Source: Comamonadaceae bacterium (lineage in GTDB: Bacteria; Pseudomonadota; Gammaproteobacteria; Burkholderiales; Burkholderiaceae_C). Taken from it: 36,972 nt of DNA. The translations under genes were made by a program, and so were the position numbers. Location of the stretch: NCBI GenBank assembly GCA_947454355.1, contig CANGKR010000007.1, positions 1 through 36,972 on the forward strand, read 5' to 3'. The stretch's first letter is position 1. Each line of letters begins with the position of its first letter. This document shows positions 1 through 9,512 of this stretch, in pieces. A model generated the notes under the pieces. It had not been told where the DNA came from. It searched no databases and saw nothing but the letters and a program-made list of their open reading frames with translations.

Positions 1-45
1 AGGACTCCATCGCTTTTGTTTCTGTGTTTTGAGGAGTCCCTTTCA

Positions 46-570
46 ATGGGCAAAAAACTTTACGTCGGCAACCTGCCGTACTCGGTTCGTGATGGCGATT
101 TGGAACAGGCTTTCGGCCAGTTCGGTGCCGTGACCAGCGCCAAAGTCATGATGGAGCGCGATACAGGTCGTTCCAAAGGCTTCGGCTTTGTGGAAATGGG
201 CACTGACGAAGAAGCCGCAGCAGCGGTCAACGGCATGAACGGTCAGCCTTTGGGCGGCCGCAGCATCGTCGTGAACGAAGCCCGTCCGATGGAAGATCGT
301 CCTCCACGCAGTGGTGGCTTCGGTGGCGGCGGTCGTCGTGAAGGCGGCGGCGGCGGTTACGGTGGTGGCGGCGGCGGTGGTTACGGCGGCGGTGGCGGCG
401 GTGGCTACGGCGGTGGCGGTGGCGGTGGCGGCGGTCGTCGCGAAGGCGGCGGCGGTGGTGGCGAGAGCGGTTTCCGCAGCCCCTACGGTTCCGGCCCACG
501 TGGCGGTGGCGGCGGCGGTCGTCGTGAAGGCGGCGGTGGCGGTTACGGCGGCGGCGGTAGCAGCTACTGA
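46..570 (+). CDS. RRM-domain RNA-binding protein with glycine-rich C-terminal tail
   Basis: MGKKLYVGNLPYSVRDGDLEQAF and RSKGFGFVEM are RNP-2/RNP-1 motifs; GAGGAG Shine-Dalgarno at ~31-36 favours ATG at 46 over 16; C-terminus is repeated GRREGGGGGYGGGG. Confidence 0.93.
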   Translation: MGKKLYVGNLPYSVRDGDLEQAFGQFGAVTSAKVMMERDTGRSKGFGFVEMGTDEEAAAAVNGMNGQPLGGRSIVVNEARPMEDRPPRSGGFGGGGRREGGGGGYGGGGGGGYGGGGGGGYGGGGGGGGGRREGGGGGGESGFRSPYGSGPRGGGGGGRREGGGGGYGGGGSSY

Positions 571-599
571 TCAGCCCCAAGCCTGAACGCTTGACGCAC

Positions 600-626
600 A
601 AAAGCCCTGCAATGCAGGGCTTTTTT
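600..626 (+). terminator. Rho-independent terminator after the RRM gene (near-symmetric, may also serve the convergent SDR)
   Basis: AAAAGCCCTGCAATGCAGGGCTTTTTT perfect stem plus T-tract. Confidence 0.85.
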
Positions 627-635
627 CATGGGCGG

Positions 636-1427
636 TCAGTGAGGCTCGCGGTGCTTGCGCGGTTGGCCTTGCATGATGCGGTCAAACCATGCGTTGGGCA
701 GCAGGCGCAACAATTTGGCCACGACGCCCATTGGCCATGGAATCACGGCATAGGTGCTGCCCGCTTCAATGCACTGGAAAGCACGATCGGCAAAGTCTGA
801 GGCCGACATCAAAAACGGCATGGGGTATTTGTTTTTGCGCGTCAAAGGCGTGGCGATATACCCCGGCGCGATGGTGACCACGCGCACACCCTGAGGCCCA
901 CGCAGTTCCCCACGCAAGCTCTCGCAGTAAGTGATGACCGCGGATTTGCTGGCGCAGTAAGCTGCATGACCTGGCAGGCCGCGGATGCCGGCGACACTGG
1001 CGATACCCACCAGCGTGAAGGGCCCGCCATCGGCCGAGGCTGCTTGCATGGGTCGGATGAAGGGCTGGAATGTGGCTGCCAAGCCCAGCACGTTGGTGCG
1101 CATGACCCGCTCTAAAACGGCCAGATCTTCTCGCTCAGCCGCGTCCATGCCTTGGCTGATGCCTGCATTGGCGATCACCACCTGCGGCAAGCCCCAAGTG
1201 GCCATGCACTCCTCGGCGGCCTGCAGGATGCTGCCGTTGTCGGCCACATCGGCCGCAAAAATGCGAACACGGTCATCGGCGATGCCTTGGGCCTGCACCC
1301 ACTCGGCCATGACGTCTGCGCGGCGAGCAACCAGGGCCAGGCGCCAACCGGCCTGGAGATAACGCCAGGCCAGGGCCTGACCGATGCCGCTGGAGGAGCC
1401 TGTGATGAAAACAAGGGGTGATGTCAT
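636..1427 (-). CDS. SDR family NAD(P)-dependent oxidoreductase
   Basis: TGSSSGIG nucleotide-binding motif, NAG, YCASK catalytic motif. Confidence 0.92.
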   Translation of the reverse strand: MTSPLVFITGSSSGIGQALAWRYLQAGWRLALVARRADVMAEWVQAQGIADDRVRIFAADVADNGSILQAAEECMATWGLPQVVIANAGISQGMDAAEREDLAVLERVMRTNVLGLAATFQPFIRPMQAASADGGPFTLVGIASVAGIRGLPGHAAYCASKSAVITYCESLRGELRGPQGVRVVTIAPGYIATPLTRKNKYPMPFLMSASDFADRAFQCIEAGSTYAVIPWPMGVVAKLLRLLPNAWFDRIMQGQPRKHREPH

Positions 1428-1431
1428 GGGT

Positions 1432-2049
1432 TCAGCGGCGGGCGGGCATGATCACACCCTGAACCCGTCCTTGCAGTTGGTAGATGCCGCTGTCGCCATT
1501 CAAGTCCATGGTGTTGGCGGTGAAGTGGTCTTTGCCCCGAATGAATTCCACGGGCGAATCAGAAATCACACGATGGCTTTGGGTGAAAGCGGTGATTTTG
1601 TCACTGCGCAATTCGGTGGCCTCTGCTCCTTGGACGCGATCGCGGATCACTTGAGCCCGACCGGTCAGGATGATCTCGGGGTCAGGGTGCGTGGACTCGC
1701 CTTCGGCCAGCGCATGGTCGGCGCGGGCCACCATGCGCTGACCCTCGTCATTCATGACATGGATTTGTACGGCATCGATTTCCAACACATCCTTGTCCGG
1801 ATAGTGCCGGGCATGGGCACCTTGAAGCTCACGTGTCAGTCGACCCGAGGCATCGAAGGATTTGACCGAAAAACCATGCAGGTAGTAATCGGGGTCTTTG
1901 CGAATGGCTTTGTTTGCTGTCGGGGTCTGCAGGTCCGGCACGCTGCGCACCAGCCAAAAGGAGCCCAAGGCAAAGAGACTCAACACCAAAGCTGGCAGGT
2001 AGAGTGTGAGCCGGTCAAAGCCAGTGCGCAGCAGGGCAAACAAGGGCAT
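1432..2049 (-). CDS. lptC: LPS export ABC transporter periplasmic protein LptC
   Basis: Single N-terminal TM segment, LptC-like beta-jellyroll sequence, located directly after kdsC. Confidence 0.88.
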   Translation of the reverse strand: MPLFALLRTGFDRLTLYLPALVLSLFALGSFWLVRSVPDLQTPTANKAIRKDPDYYLHGFSVKSFDASGRLTRELQGAHARHYPDKDVLEIDAVQIHVMNDEGQRMVARADHALAEGESTHPDPEIILTGRAQVIRDRVQGAEATELRSDKITAFTQSHRVISDSPVEFIRGKDHFTANTMDLNGDSGIYQLQGRVQGVIMPARR

Positions 2050-2055
2050 GGTGGT

Positions 2056-2616
2056 TCAGGATGTTTGCTGCGACAGCAAGCGGGCATAGTGCCCACCGGC
2101 CACCAGCAACAGATCGCAAAATGCGCGGGCCGCGCCCTCACCGCCACGCTGTGCGGTCACATGGTGGGCCATGGCCAAGGCTTGCGCATGGGCGTTGGGT
2201 GGCGCACAGGCAAAGGCGGCGTGTTGCATCACCGGCAAATCGGGCCAATCGTCACCCATGGCGGCCGCTTGTGACCAATCCAGGCCCAAGCGGCGCAAAT
2301 GTTCTTGAGCAGCTGGCAGTTTGTCTTCGGTGCCGAAGGTGGCATGTGTCACGCCCAAGGCAGCGAGGCGTTTGCGCAAAGGCAAAGAATCGCGTCCGGT
2401 GATGACCACCGGCGTGATGCCTGCTTGCATCAGCAATTTGAGGCCGTGGCCATCCAGCGTATTGAAGCGTTTGAGTGTTTCACCATGCTCGGAGAAATAC
2501 AAGCCGCCATCGGTCAGTACGCCGTCTACATCCAAGAATGCGACGCGAATGCCTTGAGCTTGCAGCAGCAACTCGGGCGGGTAATGCAAGGCCGGTTTCA
2601 AATCGGGATGGGTCAT
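2056..2616 (-). CDS. kdsC: 3-deoxy-D-manno-octulosonate 8-phosphate phosphatase (KdsC, HAD family)
   Basis: FLDVDGVLTDGGLYFSEHGE and ITGRDS HAD motifs; synteny with kdsD. Confidence 0.94.
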   Translation of the reverse strand: MTHPDLKPALHYPPELLLQAQGIRVAFLDVDGVLTDGGLYFSEHGETLKRFNTLDGHGLKLLMQAGITPVVITGRDSLPLRKRLAALGVTHATFGTEDKLPAAQEHLRRLGLDWSQAAAMGDDWPDLPVMQHAAFACAPPNAHAQALAMAHHVTAQRGGEGAARAFCDLLLVAGGHYARLLSQQTS

Positions 2617-2619
2617 GGC

Positions 2620-3597
2620 TCAGATGACCTTGGCACGCATCAAGTCGTTGCTATTGAGGGCGCCGCACAGGCAACCGGCTTCATCCACCACCAGCACACT
2701 GGTGATGCGGTGCGCTTCCATCAACTCGGCGGCCACGACAGCCAATTCCGATGGTTGGACCACCCGGGGCTCTGGGTGCATCACATCGCGTGCCCGCAAG
2801 TCGCGCAGGTCGGTACCCTTTTCAATCAAGCGGCGCAGATCGCCGTCGGTGAAGATGCCCACAACCCTGCTTTCGGTATCCACGATGGCTGAAGCTCCCA
2901 GACCTTTGTGGCTCATCTCGCGCATGAGTTCGGTCAAGCTGGCCTCGGGCGAGACCTGTGGCACCTGGTGGCCCGAGCGCATCACATCGCTCACATGCGT
3001 GAGCAGGCGCCGACCCAATGAGCCGCCGGGGTGCGAGCGGGCAAAGTCTTCGGCCTTGAAGCCACGTGCATCGAGCAAAGCCACGGCCAAGGCGTCACCT
3101 AAAGCCAGTTGGGCCGTGGTGCTGGCGGTGGGCGCGAGGTTGAGGGGGCAGGCTTCTTTGTCGACGCTGCTGTCCAAGACCACATCGGCATGTTGCGCGA
3201 GGGTCGATTGCAAACCGCCGGTCATGGCGATCAAGGGCACACCCTGGCGTTTGAGCATGGGCAGGATGGCGACCAACTCGTCGCTCTCGCCACTGTTGGA
3301 GATGGCCAGCACCACGTCAATCGATTTGATCATGCCCAGGTCACCGTGACTGGCTTCACCGGGGTGAACGAACATCGCGGGTGTGCCCGTCGAAGACAAA
3401 GTGGCGGCGATCTTGCGGCCGATGTGACCGCTTTTGCCCATGCCCGTCACGACCACACGGCCTTGCACTTGCAGCATGCGTTGCACCGCTTGCGCAAAGC
3501 GCTCGTCCAGTCGGGACTGGAGGCCCATCAGCGCTTGCGCTTCGATGTCCAGTGTGTCGCGGGCCAACTGGAGGGCCTGAGCTGAATTGAATGCCAT
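2620..3597 (-). CDS. kdsD: D-arabinose 5-phosphate isomerase (SIS plus two CBS domains)
   Basis: VVTGMGKSGHIGRKIAATLSSTGTPA SIS motif, C-terminal CBS pair. Confidence 0.95.
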   Translation of the reverse strand: MAFNSAQALQLARDTLDIEAQALMGLQSRLDERFAQAVQRMLQVQGRVVVTGMGKSGHIGRKIAATLSSTGTPAMFVHPGEASHGDLGMIKSIDVVLAISNSGESDELVAILPMLKRQGVPLIAMTGGLQSTLAQHADVVLDSSVDKEACPLNLAPTASTTAQLALGDALAVALLDARGFKAEDFARSHPGGSLGRRLLTHVSDVMRSGHQVPQVSPEASLTELMREMSHKGLGASAIVDTESRVVGIFTDGDLRRLIEKGTDLRDLRARDVMHPEPRVVQPSELAVVAAELMEAHRITSVLVVDEAGCLCGALNSNDLMRAKVI

Positions 3598-3685
3598 GCA
3601 CCGATTTTATCGGGCGAAACCCGCGTGTGCGCAAAAGATAACCTTCTCATGCAGGGCTTGTTTGTCCATTGATAACATGGAAAGC

Positions 3686-5671
3686 ATGAGCTCGCTCGAA
3701 TTGACCTTGATGTATTTGCTGGCTGCCGTGTTGGGTGTGGTGGGCTGCCGCATGCTCAAGTTGCCACCTATGCTGGGTTATTTGCTGGTGGGTGTGTTGA
3801 TCGGCCCCAATGCGTTGGCGCTGGCGCAGAACTCCGAGGGGGTGAAGCACCTGGCGGAGTTTGGCGTGGTCTTCTTGATGTTCGTGATCGGCCTTGAATT
3901 CAATCTGCCCAAATTGCGCTCCATGCGTCAGCATGTGTTCGGGCTGGGTTTGATGCAGGTGGTGTTGACCATCCTCATAGTCACCCTTACGTCCTTGCTG
4001 GCTGCCACCATGGCGCCCAGCCTGTGGCACATGCAATGGCAAACCGCGGTGACCTTATCGGGCGCTTTGGCCATGAGCAGCACGGCCATCATTGTCAAGC
4101 TGATGGCCGATCGACAAGAGTTGTCTTCAGAACATGGCAAGCGGGTGGTGGGCGTGCTGTTGTTTCAGGACTTGGCGGTGGTGCCCTTGCTGGTGCTGAT
4201 CCCTGCATTGAATGCGCCGCCCGAAGCCCTCATGTCAGCGCTGGGGATGGCCGCCATCAAAGCCACCGTGTTGATCACCTTGTTGTTGACCGGTGGGCAG
4301 CGCGTCATGCGTTGGTGGCTTCACATGGTGGCTCAGCGTAAAAGCGAAGAGTTGTTCGTTCTCAACTTGTTGCTGGTCACCTTGGGCCTGGCTTGGCTCA
4401 CCGAATTGGCAGGCTTGAGCTTGGCACTTGGCGCCTTCATCGCAGGCATGCTGATTTCTGAAACCGAATACAAGCACCAGGTGGAGACCGACATCCGCCC
4501 CTTTCACGATGTCTTATTGGGCTTGTTCTTCATCACCATTGGCATGCTGCTGGACTGGCATGTGGTGATCCAGCATTGGCCGATGGTGCTCTTGCTCACC
4601 ACCGTGCCGGTATTGTTCAAGTTGGGCATGGTCACAGCCATAGCGCACGCCAGTGGCGGCGGTTTGGGCACCGCTTTGCGCACCGGCTTGTATTTGGCGC
4701 AGGCCGGTGAGTTCGGCTTTGTCTTGTTGACTTTGGGTGCGCAACACCAACTGGTGCCACCGCAGTGGCTCAACCCGGTGTTGGCCAGCATGGTGCTGTC
4801 GATGTTGGCGGCACCTTTCATGGTGATGCACAGCAACCGCATCGTGATGAAACTGGTGGCCAGCGATTGGCTGCAGCAGTCCATGCAAATGACCCAGATC
4901 GCCCGAAAATCCATCAACGTTCACCGGCATGTGATCATTTGCGGTTATGGACGATGCGGGCAGAACTTGGCGCGGGTGCTGGAGTCCGAAGGCATTCCCT
5001 ACATGGCGCTGGACTTGGACCCGGACCGCGTCCGTCAAGCCGCAGCGGCCGGCGACTCGGTCGTGTTTGGTGATGCAGCGCGACTGCAGTCCCTGATGGC
5101 TGCAGGCCTGGCGCGGGCAAGTGCCGTGGTGGTGACGTATTTGGACGCTGGCGCAGCCCTCAAGGTACTGGGCCATACCCGTGGCCATGCGCCGCAGGTG
5201 CCCGTGATCGTGCGCACCCAGGACGACCACCTGCTCGAACAGTTGCAACAAGCCGGTGCCACCGAGGTGGTGCCTGAAGCCATCGAAGGCTCGCTCATGC
5301 TGGCCACCCATGCCCTGGCCTTGGTGGGTGTGCCCATGCGGCGGGTGATCCGCATCGTGCAGGAGCAGCGCGATGCACGCTACAACATGCTGCGCGGCTA
5401 TTTTCATGGCAGTGACGATGACTCGGTCGACGAGCTGGACCACGAACGTTTGGGCACCGTCAGTTTGCCATTGGCTTCAGTGTGGGCGGGTCAGACCGTG
5501 CACAGACTGGCTTTGCACGCGCAAGGGGTTCGACTGGTCAGCTTGCGACGCGGCAATGGGCGCAGCGTGCCTCTGGCCGATCAAACCCTGCTGCAAGGTG
5601 GTGATACGCTCGTGCTTTCCGGTACCCCCGCCGCCTTGGCTGTGGCCGAAAACACCTTATTACGAGCTTGA
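3686..5671 (+). CDS. CPA2-family monovalent cation:proton antiporter (KefB/KefC-like) with RCK/TrkA-N and TrkA-C domains
   Basis: Multiple TM helices, [28 protein letters not shown] Rossmann motif; ATG at 3686 (or 3677) preferred to 3587, which would overlap kdsD. Confidence 0.92.
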   Translation: MSSLELTLMYLLAAVLGVVGCRMLKLPPMLGYLLVGVLIGPNALALAQNSEGVKHLAEFGVVFLMFVIGLEFNLPKLRSMRQHVFGLGLMQVVLTILIVTLTSLLAATMAPSLWHMQWQTAVTLSGALAMSSTAIIVKLMADRQELSSEHGKRVVGVLLFQDLAVVPLLVLIPALNAPPEALMSALGMAAIKATVLITLLLTGGQRVMRWWLHMVAQRKSEELFVLNLLLVTLGLAWLTELAGLSLALGAFIAGMLISETEYKHQVETDIRPFHDVLLGLFFITIGMLLDWHVVIQHWPMVLLLTTVPVLFKLGMVTAIAHASGGGLGTALRTGLYLAQAGEFGFVLLTLGAQHQLVPPQWLNPVLASMVLSMLAAPFMVMHSNRIVMKLVASDWLQQSMQMTQIARKSINVHRHVIICGYGRCGQNLARVLESEGIPYMALDLDPDRVRQAAAAGDSVVFGDAARLQSLMAAGLARASAVVVTYLDAGAALKVLGHTRGHAPQVPVIVRTQDDHLLEQLQQAGATEVVPEAIEGSLMLATHALALVGVPMRRVIRIVQEQRDARYNMLRGYFHGSDDDSVDELDHERLGTVSLPLASVWAGQTVHRLALHAQGVRLVSLRRGNGRSVPLADQTLLQGGDTLVLSGTPAALAVAENTLLRA

Positions 5672-5673
5672 AC

Positions 5674-6228
5674 ATGCACGACATGAAAGTCAACGACTAT
5701 TTGCGCAGCCACATACGCACCGTGCCGGACTGGCCGGCGCCGGGTGTGCAATTTCGTGACATCACGCCATTGCTACAAGACCCGCGAGTCTTTCGTGTCT
5801 TGATCGATGCCTTTGTGCATCGTTACATGGATCCGGCTTTACGCCCCACGGTGGTTGCTGGCCTCGATGCACGCGGTTTCATCTTGGGCTCGGTGGTCGC
5901 CTATGAGCTGGGTTTGGGTTTTGTGCCGATCCGCAAAAAAGGCAAGCTGCCTTTCACCACCGTGGAAGAAACTTACGAACTCGAATACGGCAGCGCCACC
6001 GTGGAGTTGCATACCGACGCGGTCAAAGCTGGCGATCGTGTGTTGTTGATCGACGACCTGATTGCCACAGGCGGCACCATGATGGCTGGCAAAAAGCTGC
6101 TCGAAAAACTGGGTGCCACCGTGACCGAGGGCGCAGCCATTGTTGACTTGCCCGAGCTTGGCGGCTCAAAACGCTTGCAAGACGCGGGCTTGAAACTCTT
6201 CACCTTGGTGGCCTACGACGGCCACTGA
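5674..6228 (+). CDS. apt: Adenine phosphoribosyltransferase
   Basis: [18 protein letters not shown]-binding motif, [31 protein letters not shown]. Confidence 0.96.
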   Translation: MHDMKVNDYLRSHIRTVPDWPAPGVQFRDITPLLQDPRVFRVLIDAFVHRYMDPALRPTVVAGLDARGFILGSVVAYELGLGFVPIRKKGKLPFTTVEETYELEYGSATVELHTDAVKAGDRVLLIDDLIATGGTMMAGKKLLEKLGATVTEGAAIVDLPELGGSKRLQDAGLKLFTLVAYDGH

Positions 6229-6233
6229 GGATT

Positions 6234-6950
6234 TCAGCAACCGAGCTGATCGGCCAAACCGTTCAAGTTCGTTGCATGCAGGTCATTGCCTGCTTGGGGC
6301 GAGACATCTTTGGGTTGGTTCGCACCAAATTCCAAGGGCCGCTCGATGTAGGCGGTGCGCAGGCCGCAGGCTCGAGCGCCTGCCAAGTCCTCGTGGTGCG
6401 CGGCCACCAGCATGACTTGCTCAGGGGCCAGGTTGAACACCTTGGCTACCCCCAAGTAGGTGGCCGGGTCCGGCTTGTAAGCATGGAACACTTCGGCGCT
6501 CAGCACACAGTCCCAAGGCAGGCCGGCTCGCTTGGCCATGTTGGTGAGCAAGCCGATGTTGCCGTTCGATAAAGTGGTGATGGTGTATTTGCGCTTTAAA
6601 CGCGTGAGCCCCGCCACACTGTCGGGCCATGCATCGAGGCGGTGCCAGACGCGGTTGAGGTGTTGAAGTTCAGCCTCATTCAAATGCGTCAGGCCAAAGT
6701 CCGGCAGCAAGTTGTCCAGAATCATGCGGTTCAAATCGTCGATCAAGGTCCAGCCCAACTCGCCGCTCATCACCCGCTGCATGGCCGGTTTGTAGCCCGC
6801 CCGCCAGGCCAGGGCAAAAGCATCGCCATCCACTTGGGGGTACAGGGCCTGCATCTCGCGCACGATGCTGCCGTGCCAGTCGACGACGGTGCCGAAAATA
6901 TCAAACGCCAGAACCTGGCAGCTGTCGGGGGCGAATTGAGGTGTGTGCAT
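6234..6950 (-). CDS. Type II haloacid dehalogenase-like HAD hydrolase
   Basis: LAFDIFGTVVDWHGS, TTLSNGN, YKPDPATY HAD motifs; start placed at MHTPQF. Confidence 0.9.
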   Translation of the reverse strand: MHTPQFAPDSCQVLAFDIFGTVVDWHGSIVREMQALYPQVDGDAFALAWRAGYKPAMQRVMSGELGWTLIDDLNRMILDNLLPDFGLTHLNEAELQHLNRVWHRLDAWPDSVAGLTRLKRKYTITTLSNGNIGLLTNMAKRAGLPWDCVLSAEVFHAYKPDPATYLGVAKVFNLAPEQVMLVAAHHEDLAGARACGLRTAYIERPLEFGANQPKDVSPQAGNDLHATNLNGLADQLGC

Positions 6951-7049
6951 AGCGCCATTGTTCCACGCACAGCCTGACGGCCTGTCACCCAAAGAGCAGA
7001 CACGCTGCGCTGTTGCCATTAAGGTGAGAGATTGTTGAATGGAGAGCCC

Positions 7050-7565
7050 ATGAGTGACGCTGACGACCGCCAGCCCTATGCCAAACCACAGCCTTGGGGC
7101 ATGTCCCCTGACATGGTGGTGCCCGATGTCATGACCGATGACGAACGCCTGTGGGCCCCGATTGCCCCGGGTATCTGGTCACGACCCATGCACCTGAATG
7201 TCACGGGTGGGTTTTATGTGCACCTGCTCAAAGTCAAGCGATCAGGCTTGTTGCAACGCCACCGTCATTCAGGCCAGGTGCATGCCTATGTGATTCGCGG
7301 CAAGTGGCTTTACCTGGAGCACAACTGGGTCGCCGAAGAAGGCAGCTATGTGTTCGAGCCGCCTGGCGAAACCCACACCTTGGTGGTGCCAGATGATTGC
7401 CAGGACATGGTCACCCTGTTTACCGTACACGGTGCGTTGATGTACGTCGACACGCAAGGCAATGCCACCAGCTATGACGATGTGTTCACCCGCATCGACA
7501 AATACCGCGCCCACTTTGAAAACGTCGGCTTGGGCGCTGACTATGTGAAGAACTTCATGCGCTGA
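7050..7565 (+). CDS. Cupin-domain protein of the 2,4'-dihydroxyacetophenone dioxygenase-like family
   Basis: HRHSGQVHAYVIRGKWLYLEHNWVAEEGSYVFEPPGETHTLV cupin metal-binding pattern. Confidence 0.8.
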   Translation: MSDADDRQPYAKPQPWGMSPDMVVPDVMTDDERLWAPIAPGIWSRPMHLNVTGGFYVHLLKVKRSGLLQRHRHSGQVHAYVIRGKWLYLEHNWVAEEGSYVFEPPGETHTLVVPDDCQDMVTLFTVHGALMYVDTQGNATSYDDVFTRIDKYRAHFENVGLGADYVKNFMR

Positions 7566-7584
7566 AACTGTGGCATTCGCCCAC

Positions 7585-7612
7585 AAAAAAGGCCTGCATT
7601 GCAGGCCTTTTT
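7585..7612 (+). terminator. Bidirectional Rho-independent terminator between the cupin gene and livM
   Basis: AAAAAAGGCCTGCATTGCAGGCCTTTTT. Confidence 0.85.
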
Positions 7613-7630
7613 GGCGTCAAGGGAGACTGA

Positions 7631-8590
7631 TCACAAAGGCTTTTTGATCCAGTGGGCGATCTCACCAATCACGCCACGGCGGAAGGCCATCACGCAGATC
7701 ACAAAAATAACGCCCTGCACCACGGTCACCCAAGCACCCAGTTGGGCAAGGTAATTTTCCATGCTGACGATCACCGCTGCGCCCACCAAGGGGCCAAACA
7801 GCGTGCCCATGCCGCCCACCAAGGTCATCAAGACCACCTCGCCCGACATGGACCAGTGCACATCGGTGAGTGAGGCGAGTTGAAACACCAGCGATTTGGT
7901 CGCACCCGAGGTGCCGGCCAAGGCGCCCGAGATCACAAAGGCCAAGAGCTTGAAGGTATCGGTGTCATAACCCAAAGACGTGGCGCGATCGGGATGCTCG
8001 CGAATGGCTTTGAGGATTTGACCAAAGGGCGAATGGACCACGCGCCAGATCAATAAAAAGCCCAGCAGGAAAATGCTCAACACGAACAGGTACATGTTGA
8101 AGTTGTCTTCCAGGTTGATCAGGCCAAACAACTTGCCACGCGGCACCGCTTGAATGCCGTCTTCACCTCCCGTGAAAGGGGCTTGCAAGCAAAAGAAGAA
8201 CACCATCTGCGCCAAAGCCAAGGTGATCATGGCAAAGTAAATGCCTTGACGGCGAATGGCCAAGAGACCCACCACCAAGGCCAGCACGGTCGAAGCAGCC
8301 GTGCCCAGCAGTACGCACCACTCGGGGTTCAGCCCCCAGGCCTTGGCCGAATAGGCGGCCACGTATCCGGCCGAGCCCATGAACATGGCATGGCCAAAAG
8401 ACAGCAGGCCACCAAAACCCAAGAGCAGATTGAAGGCTCCGGCGAACAGCGCGAAGCACATCACCTTCATCAGGAAAATCGGGTAGACCCAGATCGGGGC
8501 GATGGCAAAAATCATCACCATGATGACAAAGGCCACCCACTGGTGGGTGAGCGACTGCGTCTTGGGAGCGAGAGGCATTGCGTTGGACAT
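7631..8590 (-). CDS. livM: Branched-chain amino acid-type ABC transporter permease (LivM family)
   Basis: Hydrophobic permease with LLGFGGLLSFGHAMFMGSAGY and LVGGMGTLFGPLVGA. Confidence 0.92.
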   Translation of the reverse strand: MSNAMPLAPKTQSLTHQWVAFVIMVMIFAIAPIWVYPIFLMKVMCFALFAGAFNLLLGFGGLLSFGHAMFMGSAGYVAAYSAKAWGLNPEWCVLLGTAASTVLALVVGLLAIRRQGIYFAMITLALAQMVFFFCLQAPFTGGEDGIQAVPRGKLFGLINLEDNFNMYLFVLSIFLLGFLLIWRVVHSPFGQILKAIREHPDRATSLGYDTDTFKLLAFVISGALAGTSGATKSLVFQLASLTDVHWSMSGEVVLMTLVGGMGTLFGPLVGAAVIVSMENYLAQLGAWVTVVQGVIFVICVMAFRRGVIGEIAHWIKKPL

Positions 8591-8594
8591 GGGA

Positions 8595-9479
8595 TTACTT
8601 CTGGGTACCGAACAGCCCGGCGGGTTTGATCAAAAGAACGATGGTCATGATCACGAAAATGACCACATTGGACGCCTCGGGGTAGAACACTTTGGTCAGG
8701 CCTTCGATCAGACCCAGTCCAAAGCCCGTGATGATGGCGCCCAGGATCGAGCCCATGCCGCCGATCACCACCACGGCAAACACCACGATGATCAAATCAG
8801 CACCCATGGTCGGGTTGACTTGGTAAATCGGTGCGGCCATCACGCCCGCCAATGCGGCCAGGCCCACGCCAAAACCATAGGTCAGCGTGATCATCCGTGG
8901 CACGTTGATGCCAAAGGCCTGCACCAGGCTGGGGTTCTCGGTGGCAGCCCGCAGGTAGCCGCCCAGTTTGGTGCGCTCAATCACGTACCAGGTGGAGATG
9001 CACACCAAAAGCGAGGCCACGATCACCCAAGCCCGGTATTTGGGCAGGAACATGAAGCCGGTATTGAACGCACCTTGAAACACTTCGGGCACCGGATAAG
9101 GCATGCCCGAAGAGCCAAATTCATTGCGGAACAGCCCTTGAATGATCAGGGCCAGTCCAAAGGTCAAGAGCAGACCATACAGATGGTCGAGTTTGTAGAG
9201 TTGTTTGAGCATGGTGCGCTCGATCAGCACACCTGTGGCGCCCACCACCAAGGGCGTGATGACCAGCGCCGCCCAATAGTTGATGCCCAGTTTGTTCAGG
9301 CCCAAATAAGCCACAAAGGCGCCCAGCATGTACTGGGCGCCGTGGGTGAAGTTGATGATGTTCAGCAAGCCGAAAATCACGGCCAGGCCCAAGGAGAGCA
9401 GCGCGTAAAAGGACCCGTTGATGAGTCCGATCAGCAGCTGCCCGAACAGCGCTTGAGAGGGAATGCCAAAGATTTCCAT
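8595..9479 (-). CDS. livH: Branched-chain amino acid-type ABC transporter permease (LivH family)
   Basis: GLINGSFYALLSLGLAVIFGLLNIINFTHG, VIGGMGSILGAI. Confidence 0.94.
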   Translation of the reverse strand: MEIFGIPSQALFGQLLIGLINGSFYALLSLGLAVIFGLLNIINFTHGAQYMLGAFVAYLGLNKLGINYWAALVITPLVVGATGVLIERTMLKQLYKLDHLYGLLLTFGLALIIQGLFRNEFGSSGMPYPVPEVFQGAFNTGFMFLPKYRAWVIVASLLVCISTWYVIERTKLGGYLRAATENPSLVQAFGINVPRMITLTYGFGVGLAALAGVMAAPIYQVNPTMGADLIIVVFAVVVIGGMGSILGAIITGFGLGLIEGLTKVFYPEASNVVIFVIMTIVLLIKPAGLFGTQK

Positions 9480-9512
9480 GGTGATTTCAGGCTTGCAAGA
9501 ACATCAGTGGGT

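Noticed and set aside
300-570. Possible CRISPR-like or tandem repeat array
   Set aside because: Repeats are in-frame glycine codons inside a coding sequence, without unique spacers.
227-601. Arg/His-rich minus-strand ORF and Ala/Val-rich plus-strand ORF over the glycine repeats
   Set aside because: Alternative-frame translations of the GGC/GGT repeat of the RRM gene.
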